Assembly (NCBI GenBank): GCA_017933935.1
Contig: JADWQK010000072.1
Location: 186,001 to 250,000 of the forward strand
DNA: 64,000 bases
Direction of reading: 5' to 3'
Origin: Sesamia nonagrioides
Taxonomy: Eukaryota; Arthropoda; Insecta; Lepidoptera; Noctuidae
Shown here in pieces: positions 11,246-22,523 of this stretch (its first letter is position 1; every line of letters starts with the position of its first letter). A program made the translations under genes and the position numbers. The notes under the pieces were generated by a model that saw only the letters and a list, made by a program, of their open reading frames with translations, was not told where the DNA came from and made no database searches.

Positions 11246-11572
11246 CATTGATATAATATTAAACAGATATGATATGCTCAAACAAATAAACCAAAATAAA
11301 TGTGCCGATCGGAGCAGCAGCACACACATGCAATTTTTTTATTCTGCGTACATTTCACACGTCGGTACAGTGTGAGTGAGATGGGGCGTAATCTAAAGCA
11401 TAGAGAAGAAAAAGATGGCTAGTGTTTGTCGTTTGCGCTGTTAGTGTTTGTCGTTTGTTTTTACGAGTGTATCGAGAGTAACTAAAGCGAGATACTGGAC
11501 TTACCTCCTTTTGTACGCTTCATTTTCAGTGCGCTAGTGACTTATCTACCTTAGTTTAATATTTTATCAATG
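11246..11572 (+). mobile_element. hAT-type MITE with 8-bp target duplication
   Basis: The ends are inverted: CATTGATATAATATTAAAC at the left and its near-exact reverse complement at the right (one mismatch). GTTTACCA flanks both sides (11238-11245 and 11573-11580), an 8-bp target site duplication as hAT transposases make. It has no coding capacity. A second copy is at 43335-43670. Confidence 0.85.
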
Positions 11573-11639
11573 GTTTACCAACAAACTGTATTTCATTATT
11601 ATTAATATAAATTAACTTTTCTATCTTTTTGCATTGCAG

Positions 11640-11790
11640 CAACTTCCTTTTAACTACGGGACCCTTTATACTTCACTGTCCAGCTGTCTATCTGTCTGTA
11701 AATAGGCAGTATCTCATTAGGAGACAGTTGAAATTTACACAGATGATGTACCTATTTCTGTTTCCGCTATAACATAAGACTGAGAACTTG
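11640..11790 (+). repeat. Diverged repeat shared with 58925-59060
   Basis: Shared words in the same order are CTGTCTGT, then GACAGTTGAAATTT, ACAGATGATGTA and TTTCTG. It is a common lepidopteran interspersed sequence that I cannot assign to a class. Confidence 0.5.
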
Positions 11791-12420
11791 TATGTGTGGT
11801 GCAAACTGTTAATATTGTAATAAGTTGGTTTTTATTATAATTAAATTTAAAAAAATAAGTGTTATTCTATTAACTTGGATTTTCATATTTATAAAAGCTT
11901 TTACCATTTACAGATACTTAATGCATAAGTACTAAAACATGCAAAATTTCGTCAAAACCCAGTGACTCAAATACATACATACACAAATCTTTTCCTCAAT
12001 CTTCCGTTCACGATTACACCTGGACTTGAGATAGTATTTTTCCACGAACCACTCACCACGAAATCACTGGCTCCATCTAGCCAGGAGCGCGGTAAACACA
12101 ACTGCGGTACATTTACCACAAAATTGCTTCTATTTGCTCTCGTTTAGGACTAATCCGTGATTGCACGCCGGTTGCGCCGATGAGAGGTTGCAGCGCCGGG
12201 TTAAAAATAGGGCTCACCCTAATTGATGACCCTTCACCTCGAACGAAGATATGTGGTTACTGGAACTGCTCTAATCTGTTACATAGTAGGTAAATGAGTG
12301 CAAAACGTACTGCAAATGGACAGTCATAATGATGACTGAAACTAAAAAGACATTGCTTAGTTTCACTTTAGTATAGAAGAAACTGCTACTCATTCCTGGT
12401 TATATTTTTGAATTATATTA
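11791..12420. other. No gene seen
   Basis: Unique-looking sequence. A 61-codon plus-strand frame at 11962-12147 has no recognisable motif. Confidence 0.5.
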
Positions 12421-12702
12421 TGAACTAGCGCTTGACCGCAATCCCGCCTGACAGTAAACAGAGACGCACACATTGATGGTAAAGCGCACTAGTTTATTAA
12501 GAGCCTATTCACTCTAGCCTTGAAGACACTCAAATTGTATTCCGATGGAAATACCACCGCTGGCGGGCAAATTGTTCCAGCCTCTCGATGTACGCGGTAT
12601 AAAAGAGGAGGCTAAACGCTTCGTCCGGATCGTATTGGTGTTACCAATGTAAGGGTGGCAACTCGCCGTACGATGGGTCATCCGTCCGTCGTTCATGGTC
12701 GT
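12421..12702 (-). pseudogene. L2 LINE 3' end, 5' truncated
   Basis: On the minus strand this encodes the same C-terminal blocks as 6580-6995 (FASSFIPRTSRGWNNLPA) with frameshifts, followed by the shared 3' UTR. It is a dead fragment. Confidence 0.75.
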
Positions 12703-13217
12703 CTTACGTCGGTTTTCGCGACCCTTATTATGAAAAAAGTCTAACATTAGTCTTCGGGTAGTTACCATTTCCAGTGCTGCTAGGCCTCTGTGATCGCGTC
12801 GTGCTCCAGATGTGAGCTCGTGTGAGTAATGTAATGTTCGTGATCTGTCTACCTATAGATGTACCATACGCGAATAGTTGTTCACTTGATGCATGCTAAG
12901 TTCATCCCTGATATTTTAAATACTATGAAAAAGACACGATTTTCGTATACGTGACCATGCATGTTTTTTGTTTCAAAAATCACCTACATATGTTACGTAC
13001 CTTTACTGTCTCAACGAACAGTGCAAAGTTAATCCCAATTTAATCATATACAGGCATTTGAAAGTATGATAATTAAGCTGACAAAGTTCTTTCTAAAAAT
13101 GTTTCATCATAAATTTAATCAGTATCGATTAGATATCCTAGAATTATTGCTATCAAATAACAGCAACATGTACAAGTCAAACATGATCAATTCTCATTTC
13201 CCACAATACATTACATC
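12703..13217. other. No gene seen
   Basis: Unique-looking DNA with no recognised repeat or coding motif. Confidence 0.5.
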
Positions 13218-13285
13218 ATAATCATCATCAACAACCTTTTTATCGTCCCACTGCTGGGCACAAGTCTACATACAGAGAAGGATTG
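13218..13285 (-). mobile_element. SINE-A 3' tail fragment
   Basis: Only the last ~70 bp of SINE-A are present (TTTTTATCGTCCCACTGC then GAGAAGGATTGA on the plus strand). It lies directly beside a complete copy in the same orientation. Confidence 0.75.
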
Positions 13286-13296
13286 ATATGTTACAT

Positions 13297-13591
13297 CATC
13301 ATCATCATCAACAACCTTTTTATCGTCCCACTATTGGGCACAGGTCTCCTCTCAGACAGAGAAGGATTGAGCGTAATCACCACGCTTGCTCAATGCGGGT
13401 TGGCGATTTCAGACTTGAAAGTCCAGGTTTCCTCAAGATGTTTTGCTTCACCTTCAGTCATTGGTGTCCAAGATATACTTAGAAAGTACATATAACTTTA
13501 GAAAAGCTACATTGGTACTTGCCTGACCTGGAATCGAACCCGCGCACTCATACTTGAGAGGCTGGTGTTTTAACCACTAGGCCACCACGAC
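13297..13591 (-). mobile_element. Full-length SINE-A with target duplication
   Basis: This is a complete copy from the tRNA-like head (on the right) to the GAT tail (on the left). ATATGTTACAT is present on both sides (13286-13296 and 13592-13602), an 11-bp target site duplication that fixes the ends and shows LINE-type insertion. The short frames across it are not genes. Confidence 0.9.
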
Positions 13592-13631
13592 ATATGTTAC
13601 ATAACCTGACATAATTCAGTTTTATCTCTCA

Positions 13632-15818
13632 ATCGATTGAGATTTGTGTCATTCACAACACAAAATTAACTCAAGTCTAATTTAAATGCAAAAAAACAAT
13701 TAATATCGATGAGCACTCTCTATGTATCGATAAAACATCTGAACGAGAAAGGCAGACGTGAGATATGTTGTGTGGACCAAAGTTAATTACAAACACCAGG
13801 GCGACAGCGGAAATGTTATACAGAGTGAAAATATTAACATGTAATAAACAACTGCGCGCGCGCACATAAGTCCAATGGAACATCTCATTTATTCAAAGAG
13901 CACTGATTAAATAAACTCCAAACGAATACTCATTAACATCGTGATCACACGATAAACTGAATCGTACCCATTAAAACATACTGCCCTGTACACATTAGTC
14001 GAGTCGAAAAAATCGATACCAAACAACCCGATTCGTCACGCCGTGTGATCGATTATACGTCTACTCCAATTAATCGTTGCTCGATTATGACTATATAATT
14101 ATATAATAATAAATCGCTTTGCATTATAAAGTTATTGATCTAATAAACGCGGTCCGTCTAAAGTTTGAGGTGTTATTATTGGGGGTAATGTCTTCATTGC
14201 CTTTCATTCAAACCGACGCGTGATTGATAGCTGCCATATCGATATAATATCGATAAGTTCGACCACGATATTAATATATTCAAATAATAAAACCTTGATG
14301 AGTAATTTGAACTGTTGTTAAGTTTATAGTGCGCCATACCAAAAACGTAATATGCAAACATGTTTATGATTCGCGATACAACGTTGCGTTCCAGCGCTCG
14401 TCCCTCAGGTTTATCGATATGTAAAGTGACGTGCCTAGTGCTCAACCCAGCGCTAATAATAAACTGTGTAATAACTATGATTAACGCAACTTTAGCTTTA
14501 CATTAGCTCGTGCGGTGGACGTTAAGAAGTAACGCCTTTGAAACACATTTTAAAATATTTAGTCGAACGGATCAGACGACGAAATTCACACGGTCAGCCA
14601 GCGTTATCGATGGTTTCAATCGCTAACTTTCACAATCGATTTTCATTACACTTTATAACTATAAAAATGTTGTAGTTCACTGCTATATAACACAATCGCC
14701 TCTTATTAAAACAGCATCATACACTTTTGCTTGTTGGAAACGGGTGTGAACAATTTGTCAATGACCTTTGATCGCAATCCGATATCAGTCGATTTATCTG
14801 ATAGCAAATCGCCGATCGAACAAATTAAACTCATTAACAAAGCAATCCAATCCGTTGCGTTACCATTCACTATAAAGGCCGATAATTAAATATTTATTCG
14901 GGGTATTAGGATCGACAGAACTGTTACACGGAATCGATTCGTCACTGTGGAAATGCTCAAATTGCCGCCATTAAAATATATAAAACGCCGTGAAATACAT
15001 TTGACAGACGAGCGAGAACAAAATCTATATTTGCTCTGTGCTTTATTATTCATATTACTTCATGTAGATTCAGTATTTTTGTTTATGCATACATTTTGTA
15101 CTGCGAATAGGGTATTTGACTAAAAAAAAAAAACTAATTAGTCCGTCAGTCAGATTTCCAAAAAATACTAGACTCGTTTTTTTTTCTTTTTTAATACAAA
15201 CAAAAAATGAAGACGACACAGCGCGTTGAAATTTCGTGTGACGTCACTGCACGCTACACTTTTTAGCGAGCAGTGACGTCACCAGCCCCCACTCCTGATC
15301 TTTGATGCCTTTTATATTTGTCAATTTTTATTGATTTTATAAAACAAAATATACGTATCCAATATTTTTCTATAATCTGAATGGCGGACTAAATAGAATC
15401 ATTTTTTTTACCCAGGAACATCCCTATTACTATAATAGAATTATCATTAAGATTTCGCAGAAAGTTTTTAATACTAAATGGAAACGCATCAGAAACGGTT
15501 GTTACTTCAGCCAATAACACCTTCACGTAATATATGTGATGGCAGTAGGTGTTTCAATTACATTTAATCGATTCTCTCAGCTTAACAGCTGCTTAGTACA
15601 TAATTTAAAATCCTCATTAGAATCGAAATAGTTTTTAATAAATCCAGCATATTCATTCGAAATTAAAATATTCACATTTGGGCGGCGATGCCGCGTGTAA
15701 ACGCTAGTTAATTATAATAGACGATTTATCGATATAATTGAAAGCATTTATCTATACTCACACATCGGTATCGGACCGTGTTCCCGTAAACCGTGATAAA
15801 AATCGATATATAATCGAT
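13632..15818. promoter_or_regulatory. ATCGAT-rich cluster, candidate cis-regulatory DNA
   Basis: Fifteen copies of the palindrome ATCGAT occur here, at 13632, 13705, 13726, 14012, 14048, 14238, 14249, 14413, 14606, 14635, 14933, 15567, 15728, 15802 and 15813. By my rough estimate about one is expected in 2.2 kb of this composition. Five are the longer TATCGATA, which in Drosophila is the DREF (DRE) site; Cut and Onecut homeodomains and BEAF-32 also bind related words. The stretch contains no repeat that I recognise and no plausible coding exon. Regulatory function is inference. Confidence 0.45.
15238..15282. promoter_or_regulatory. Inverted pair of CRE sites in a hairpin
   Basis: GTGACGTCACTGC (15238-15250) is perfectly inverted at 15270-15282, and the stem continues with CGCT/AGCG after one mismatch. 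Each arm holds a full CRE palindrome, TGACGTCA, the site bound by CREB/ATF factors. It could equally be the core of a small eroded MITE. Confidence 0.5.
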
Positions 15819-17349
15819 ATACCGATGGAATGTATTCGTCACGCGATGGTGCTCTTCTGAGATTACTTAAATGCAACCTTTTGGCCACACGCTTTCAATA
15901 TCAACAGTTTGAACATCGTATCAATACCAACACTCGGGCCAACAACATACTGTCAATTGGAGTGATATGTTGTTTGTGTCGAACATACACTCGTTTGTTT
16001 TATTGCCATGGTTTACTTTTGATGGAAAATTGTTTTTATATGAGCTTTTGAATGTTGTTTATAGTCGTAAAGTGATTAAACATTCGTTTTCAAGTTTCTA
16101 GTTTAATACTGACCAGCTAACGACTGTTAGAGATCCACGAATGACAGTCATGACCAACGGCTGAATGTAATTTCAGAGACACGGAGGTATCTTGGTATAT
16201 GAAGATAACCACCCATCTACGGACCAGCTGCAGTAATCGTAGCTTAACCTAACCGAGTGACCCGCATGAAAGGTTTTATCAAAATAAAGTTAACTAAGCC
16301 TTTATAGTTTCCCTTCAAAATTCATCGCATGAATCTTCACCATGACTTTATTCATAGTTTTAGAGTGAACCATTTAGCTTCAAGAGAGGGCAAGATCACA
16401 TCAAAAGTCAATTATTCAAATTAGGCTGAGAATCAGCACATTTTGAACGTCAATATTACATAAGACAGTCCGCCAAAACGCCCACCCAAACCCATTTAAA
16501 CTAAAAACTACAGTGTAAAGTTGAATATCTCGCAAAGTGAGAATTACATTTTAAAAAATCGTTACAACTCGCAATGTTTTTAAAACGCCTGTCTAATGAT
16601 ATGGGAGATGCGGGAAAAAAGTCATCCCCACTTTACAAAAATATTACTGCGCGTGTGGAAGTCGATCTTTACACCCAGTTCCTTCCCAGTTCAGTGGGAA
16701 TGAGTATCCTCCATAGCAATGGGAGGATCCTCCGACCAGACGGGTGTTATGTCTTGGGGGAACTTGCTCAACGGCTGATGTTGGGAAGTTGTATGTATGT
16801 TGTATGTATGCTAATTGCACGGTCAACTCTGCTTCTAGAATTTGTGTTACGTCAGTACCTATGACACGTAGTTCCTTGTGGCGTTTGTAGATACCGCTAC
16901 ACAAACGGTTTGAAAGGACGAACGAACTGACATGACAAAACTATAGGCGTTCCGAGACGGGAACTACAGAATCCTAAAAAGGATACACCAAATCTAAGTA
17001 AATTGAATTTTCCCGATCACATTAACAGTTTATCAGAATAACGCTAATATTGATACATTTGGCTCAAAAAGTGTTGATTTCACACCAAAACTACTCGCTG
17101 GCTGTTGTATGAACTGCATTTAGCAATACTGTGTTTAAGATCAGCTTGGTCAACATTGTTCTACTGGAATCTATAAACATCATTTTGTTTACGCTTGTTT
17201 TTCATTACGAGTTTAGCTGATCATGAGTGATGATATTCTGGCGGTCGATTTTGTATAAATCTCGCGTGAAAAGAAACGGGAATTGAGTTTAGAGTGTGCT
17301 GTCAATAGTGTCAATCCCTAGCATTCATTGGAATGACAACGCACTCTTT
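15819..17349. other. No gene identified
   Basis: No recognised repeats. Overlapping frames of 86-96 codons on both strands around 16574-16904 look fortuitous, and I recognise no domain in either. A TGTATGT repeat lies near 16790. Confidence 0.4.
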
Positions 17350-17665
17350 TTTTATAAATTATAAACTAGTACTTGACCGCAATCCCGCTTGATGGTAAGC
17401 AGTGATGAAATCGTGGATGGTAAGGCGCGCTAGTTTATTAAGAGCTTATTCACTCCAGCCTTGAAGAAACTCAAATTGTAGTCCGACGGAAACACCGCCG
17501 CTGGCAAATTGTTCCAGTTCCTCAGTGTACGCGGTATAAAAAACGAGGTGAAACGCTTCGTTTGGATCGTTATGGTGTCAACAACGTAAGGGTGGAAACT
17601 GGTCGTACGACGACGGGTCGTCCGATGATGGAACGGAGATGGGGGAATTAAATCATGCATCAACA
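17350..17665 (-). pseudogene. L2 LINE 3' end fragment
   Basis: A minus-strand frame of 78 codons encodes the LINE C-terminal blocks (LIPPSPFHHRTT, FIPRTLRNWNNLPAAV, FFKAGVNKLL), followed by the shared 3' UTR and a terminal A run. It is 5' truncated just upstream of the LIPPSPF block. Confidence 0.8.
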
Positions 17666-17702
17666 ACTCCTAAGTTGAGTTATTGAGGCATGATTTAATT
17701 CC
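17644..17702. repeat. 15-bp fold-back at the LINE 5' junction
   Basis: GGAATTAAATCATGC (17644-17658) recurs exactly inverted at 17688-17702, so the LINE's first bases reappear in the opposite orientation after 29 bp. This looks like a short 5' inversion or template switch at insertion. Confidence 0.85.
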
Positions 17703-17706
17703 GCCA

Positions 17707-18944
17707 CATAAGTTTTCACGTTGAGATTACTACAGAGTCGCACAGCTGGTTCCCTGGAAGTTAGGAGTTTCACTCATTTTTGCTTTGCCAAATAAGTAAC
17801 GCATAATTAGGGCTGCTCTCGGTCCGGAAATCCCCGGATTTGTACTAGCTTGAACAGCAGCCGGAAGCCGTCCAGCAGGGCATTTGAAAAGTATCACAGT
17901 GTAACCCGGACACTTTTGTTGTCAGTGAAAAGCAACTATTTTTTAATCTATAAGCGATAAATTGAAATAAATCTTAGTTTAAAATTTATATCATTTATTG
18001 CGATTACATGCTTACTTTATTCAAGCTAATAAGAAGCTACTAAGAAGCAATAAGAAGCTGTATACATTAATAAAAATGATAAGAATGTATTTTTTTGCAA
18101 AAAAAAATACATTTTCAGAGGTGTCTGAAGAAAAAACCATATTTCGCCTGAATATCAGGATGTCCAAGATTGTAAACGTGTTTATAATGTGTCGGTAAAT
18201 GACATAGGTGATGTCACGCATTATCAACATTAAATGCACTGTTGGGAAACAGGCTTACTTTCTTTGAAAGGAATGAATCTAATTCAATCAATCGATTCGA
18301 TTCGTCAATTTGTTTCCATGAAAAAAAATCTTTCGATTTTGAAGTTGAGTTATTTCTGATGACGTTTGCGAGCTATCTAAATGTGTATAATCTCAATAGA
18401 AGTCGGATACGCTTGGCCAGTAACTTGGTAACTTGGCCGCACAGAATACCTACAGCGGTGCTGATGTGTTCATATAATACCTACCCACCACATCTTCAAT
18501 TAGTGCAGTTATCGATCGCCTCCTAACGCGTGATATCCGACGGATAGAGACATCCGTCCTCTCACAAATTAACTAAGATACGGTTTTTATTAAGATTATG
18601 ATATTATTAGAGTTTTTTTAATAAACCTCAAATATTTTTGAGAGTGGGATTTTGTTTTATATACACTAAGTAAGTAAACAATTAACTAATTTATTTTATT
18701 GAGGGCTGTCTTCTCGGAGGAATAATTTGGAGTTTTTGAAAGTTTTCTATAAAAAAACCAAAGAATTCAATAGAAAATTTACCCTCACACTTGGTAACAT
18801 CACTGTTAATCAAAAGGGATGGGTATGACTAAAACAAATAAGAATGTCCGCTGAAACTAGGAAACTCCTGTATCCAGAAAGACAGGGTGGTAAGCACTTT
18901 GACCAACCTGCCAATCCTTCTCCACGGATTTAATAACATCATCA
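17707..18944. other. No gene seen
   Basis: AT-rich sequence. The overlapping short frames at 17998-18239 and 18242-18526 have no recognised motif. Confidence 0.45.
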
Positions 18945-19195
18945 TCGTCATTTCAGCCGAAAGACGTCCACTGCTGGACATAGGCCTCCTTCAAGGATCT
19001 TCACCGTCATTTCCGCCGAAAGACATAGGCCTCCCCCAAGGATCTTCACGACGACCGGTCCTGCGCCTCCCGCATTCAGCGGTTTCCCGCGACCTTCACC
19101 AAGTCGTCAGCCTCCGACAAGGTGGGCACCTTGTCCGAGGCCTACCCACGATGCTTCTTCCGGTGCGTTTTCGCCACTCAAGAACCCCATTTAAT
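18945..19195 (-). mobile_element. RTE-type LINE tail fragment, antisense
   Basis: The plus strand carries GTCCACTGCTGGACATAGGC, a partly repeated copy of the same motif, CGACGACCGGTCCTGCGCC and GCGACCTTCACCAAGTCGTC, i.e. the antisense of an RTE C-terminus and tail. It lies directly upstream of, and opposite to, the RTE body at 19240-20655. One long frame crosses both, so its first ~120 codons are not protein. Confidence 0.75.
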
Positions 19196-19239
19196 AACAT
19201 ATTTCGTTATATTTTTTTCCATTTAGAACAACATAATTA

Positions 19240-20655
19240 TGAACCTTGCTTTTTGAACCGCGTGCTCCTGACCGGTGAAATCCCGAGCCAATGGAGACTA
19301 AGTATTATTACTCCAGTCTTCAAAGGCAAGAGCTCGGTACAGGAGTGTGGCAACTATCGGGGTATAAAGGTCATGTCCCACACCATGAAGATCTTTGAGA
19401 GGATTTTAGACTCCCGGATCCGGCAGGAGTGTGCTGTCTCGACGTGTCAATATGGGTTCCGTCCAGGGTACGGAACCACGGACCCTATCTTCGCCCTAAG
19501 GATCACCATGGAGAGATACAGATCGAAGAACACGCCTCTGCATATGCTCTTTTTAGACATGCAGAAGGCCTTCGACTGTGTCCCTCGGGGGGTGATCTGG
19601 TGGGCACTGAGGTCCAAAGGGGTACCAGAAGCCTATGTTGACATAATTCGAGACATGTACCTCAATTCCGATTCCTTTGTTAGGACCTCTGTTGGCGATA
19701 CTAAACCCTTCCCCATCACCACCACACCCAACACACCAGGGATCCGTCCTTAGTCCGTTCCTGTTCAGCGTGATATTAGATGTTTTGTCAGACAGCATCA
19801 AGAATTCACATGAGCAACCTCCCTGGTTGCTCATGTATGCTGATGATATCGCGCTGGCAGACGCGGACAGGGAACGGTTGGTGCGGCGGGTAAATGCGTG
19901 GAAGAACTCGCTTGAGAACGGAGGTCTTAAACTCAATGTGGCGAAGACGGTGTACATGGCCAGCAACACCACAGACCCTATGCCTGTGTGCATAGGCAGA
20001 GACTTGGTCGAGTGCACAGACCAATTTAAATACTTGGGGTCTGTGCTCCACGCGTCCGGTGACATTGATTGCGACGTTAAGGCACGCATTTCGGCAGCTT
20101 GGGCAAAATGGCGTGAGGTGACAGGTGTCATTTGTGACCCCAAAATGCCGGTTAAGCTTAAGGGATAGGTCTATAAGACCATCATTAGACCTGTCCTTCT
20201 ATATGGCAGTGAGGCGTGGCCGGCGCTTGAGCGACACAAGCAGGAGCTGCGTCTCACGGAGATGAATATGCTGCGATGGATGTGTGGAGTTACGCGGAAA
20301 GACCGCATTAGAAACTCCCGCATCCGTGGCGGTCTCCGTGTCCGTGACATAGCAGACAAACTGCAAGAGAGTCGCCTGCGCTGGTACGGTCACATCTTAC
20401 GTAAACCGGCAGGTTATGTGGGTAACAAATGTCTTGCCATGGCGCCTCCGCCGGGCCGGAACAAGCGGGGTAGACCAAAGAAGTGCTGGCTTGACGTTGT
20501 AAGAGATGACATGCGTGCCAACAAGCTCTTACCACAGGATGCTAAAGATCGTGCGAAATGGAGGAGAACGTGCAGGAAAGCGGACCCCGGGCTCCAACGC
20601 GAAAGCCGCGGATGCAACCGGAATAAACGCTGAGATGATGATGATGATGATGAGA
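19240..20655 (+). pseudogene. RTE-clade LINE reverse transcriptase, broken
   Basis: This is the largest coding relic in the window. In order it carries RT blocks PVFKGKSSVQECGNYRGIKV, YGFRPGYGTTD, the catalytic aspartate block LFLDMQKAFDCVPRG, then after a frameshift near 19710-19740 HQGSVLSPFLFSVILDVL and the catalytic LLMYADDIALAD. KYLGSVLHASGDID, KWREVTGVICD, an in-frame stop (TAG at 20166), YKTIIRPVLLYGSEAW, MNMLRWMCGVTR and RLRWYGHILRKP follow. It ends with a tail of ATG repeats from about 20635. The endonuclease domain is absent (5' truncation). With one frameshift and one nonsense codon it is inactive. The RTE assignment rests on the RT blocks and the short tandem tail and is from memory of the family. 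Confidence 0.9.
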
Positions 20656-20887
20656 ACAACATATGAACCATGTTTGTTGGTACACGCTTTGGATATTACA
20701 ATTTATACACTATGAATAGTATGAACACTCCCCACTTGGGGCTCCACACAAGGTTTTCATTACATTGGGGAGGTTTTCATTTATTTGTATGATATTTTTT
20801 ACATATTAGTTTACATGTATTTTTATGTTGTAGTGTGTATTGTATTTTCTATGGGCCCTAGTGGCTTGAATTAAATAAATAAATAAA

Positions 20888-21042
20888 ATAATCCCCACGC
20901 TTAACAGGCGGGTTGGGGATCGCAGTAATTTGATATTCCACAGGAGAAGCGTTGCTGCCCGCTTCCCTGGTGAGAGTTCATTTAGTCGCCTCTTACTACA
21001 TACACGGGAGGATATGGGATGGTACTATTCTAAGCCCGTTAA
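20888..21042 (-). mobile_element. RTE-type LINE tail fragment
   Basis: It matches the middle of 5768-5995 and 62500-62726: ATAATCCCCACGC, GCGGGTTGGGGATCGCAGTA, GCTGCCCGCTTCCCTGGTG, CTAAGCCC. It is noncoding. Confidence 0.75.
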
Positions 21043-21264
21043 CACACACACACGGAGGATAATAGTATCAACCTAAGGATTTACAAAACAGGTTAGTGAG
21101 TCATGTACGAGGCATTTCTTGCGGACAATGATTCCGCATCAGATTCTTGAAATTGAAGAGCAATCAGGGATCTCCGCTACGAGTTTCAGGATGCTATTGT
21201 AACTCTCCCGAAACCCCCTCACAAGCAATGCTACCTTTTCCTGATGATACATACGTGATTCTGA

Positions 21265-21455
21265 ATTGACGACACTGTTGGCGCAGTGGGTAAGCGATCG
21301 GTTGCTGCGCTACGTGTCGCGTGGTTGGATATCTGCACGGAACATATATTGGTATTATTTCCGAAACTATTAATTTGTTTACGTAAGTTCAAATGTTTGT
21401 AAACGAACCCACGATGCACGAGTAATTACAAGAGAGGGGCAAAGTTTATAAAAAA
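21265..21455 (+). mobile_element. tRNA-type SINE, family C
   Basis: The head has a good A box, TGGCGCAGTGG, but a degraded B box. CTGCACGGAACAT, TTCAAATGTTTGTAAACGAA and an A run at the end follow. It is the better preserved of two copies (other: 9636-9835). Confidence 0.6.
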
Positions 21456-21860
21456 AAGACACAACGTTCATGCGTTAAAACATGACACCAGGATATTTTT
21501 ATTACTTTTTACATAAAGTTAAACCGCATAAGTTATGCGGACAAATTTTATGGAAAAGCCAATAGAAAATTATAGCACCTTATGTAATCATAAAGTGCAA
21601 TACTGTGCGTAAGTATTGCACTTTACTATGAAATAGCAGATCTTTTTTGATACTGATGAAAAATGTCTACATTGTAAAAATAGGACGCATTTATTTGTCA
21701 GAATATTGTTCCAAAGTTAATAGATCTGCCAAGTACAAATATTGTTTGTTAAATCATGGGTCATTGAAGAAATATTTAGCATCTTTTGATGGCTTTAGCA
21801 ACTGCCATAAACCACCAACTTAGACCGTCGAGAGACTACCAACCTATTATACTTAAATAA
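21456..21860. other. No gene seen
   Basis: AT-rich unique-looking sequence, with an inverted ATTGCACTTTA-type word pair near 21590-21625. Confidence 0.45.
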
Positions 21861-22065
21861 TCTATACTAATATTATACATGCGAAAGTAACTCTGTCTGT
21901 CTGTCTATCTGTTACCTTGTCTATCTGTTGTTTTCCCGCTTAAATCTCTCAACCGATTTTGATGAAATTTGGCAAAGACAATCTCAAATCAGAAAAAAAA
22001 ATGATATTCCCGAGGGAAATCTAAAAAGCGCGATATAACCGAATTCCACGCGGGCGAAAAGCTAG
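21861..22065 (+). mobile_element. Helitron-like element
   Basis: Runs TCTATACTAATATTATAC to CTAG with flanking A and T. It has the conserved CTCAACCGATTTTGATGAAA stretch and a TCTG repeat. The GC terminal stem is shortened relative to other copies. Confidence 0.8.
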
Positions 22066-22066
22066 T

Positions 22067-22308
22067 AATAAATAAATAAATATATACGAACAAATCACAG
22101 AGTGAGCTAGCCCCAAAGTAAGTTCGAGACTTGTGTTATGAGATATTAACTCAACGATACTATATTTATAATAGATACATATATAAATAAACATCCAAGA
22201 CCCACGCCAATCAGGAAAAGATCGTTTTCCATCATGACCTGGCCGGGGATCGAACCCGTTGCCTCCACGTTGCAGGCAGGTGTTGACCGCTGCACCACAG
22301 AGGACGAC
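22067..22308 (-). mobile_element. tRNA-derived SINE, family B
   Basis: The minus-strand head at the right end has the B box GGTTCGATCCC and a weakened A box. The body shares GGTCATGATG, CGATCTTTTCCTGATTGGC and GTCTTGGATGTTTAT with the copy at 24003-24250. Its 3' end abuts the Helitron-like element at 22065. Confidence 0.75.
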
Positions 22309-22450
22309 AACTCGACGATACTTAGCAGGCAAATTGTTTTTCATCTCTACTACCGGACAAATATAAACCTTACCGCATCGTACTATCAGTCAGCATCATG
22401 CAGACATTATTACAACATTTTTACACGCTCATGAAGCATACAAGAACATA

Positions 22451-22523
22451 ATTCACAATATTATACAAAATGCACAACAACCATTGCATGCATTCACAAT
22501 ATTATACAAAATGCACAACAACC
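22451..22523. repeat. 32-bp exact direct repeat
   Basis: The 32 bases at 22451-22482, beginning ATTCACAATATTATAC, recur exactly at 22492-22523 after a 9-bp spacer ATTGCATGC. Probably a local slippage or tandem duplication. Confidence 0.95.

Noticed and set aside
18887..19753. A 288-codon open frame as one protein-coding gene
   Set aside because: Its first part translates an antisense RTE tail (ERRPLLDIGLLQGSS-like) and the rest is a truncated reverse transcriptase, so it is a chance fusion of two retroelement fragments.
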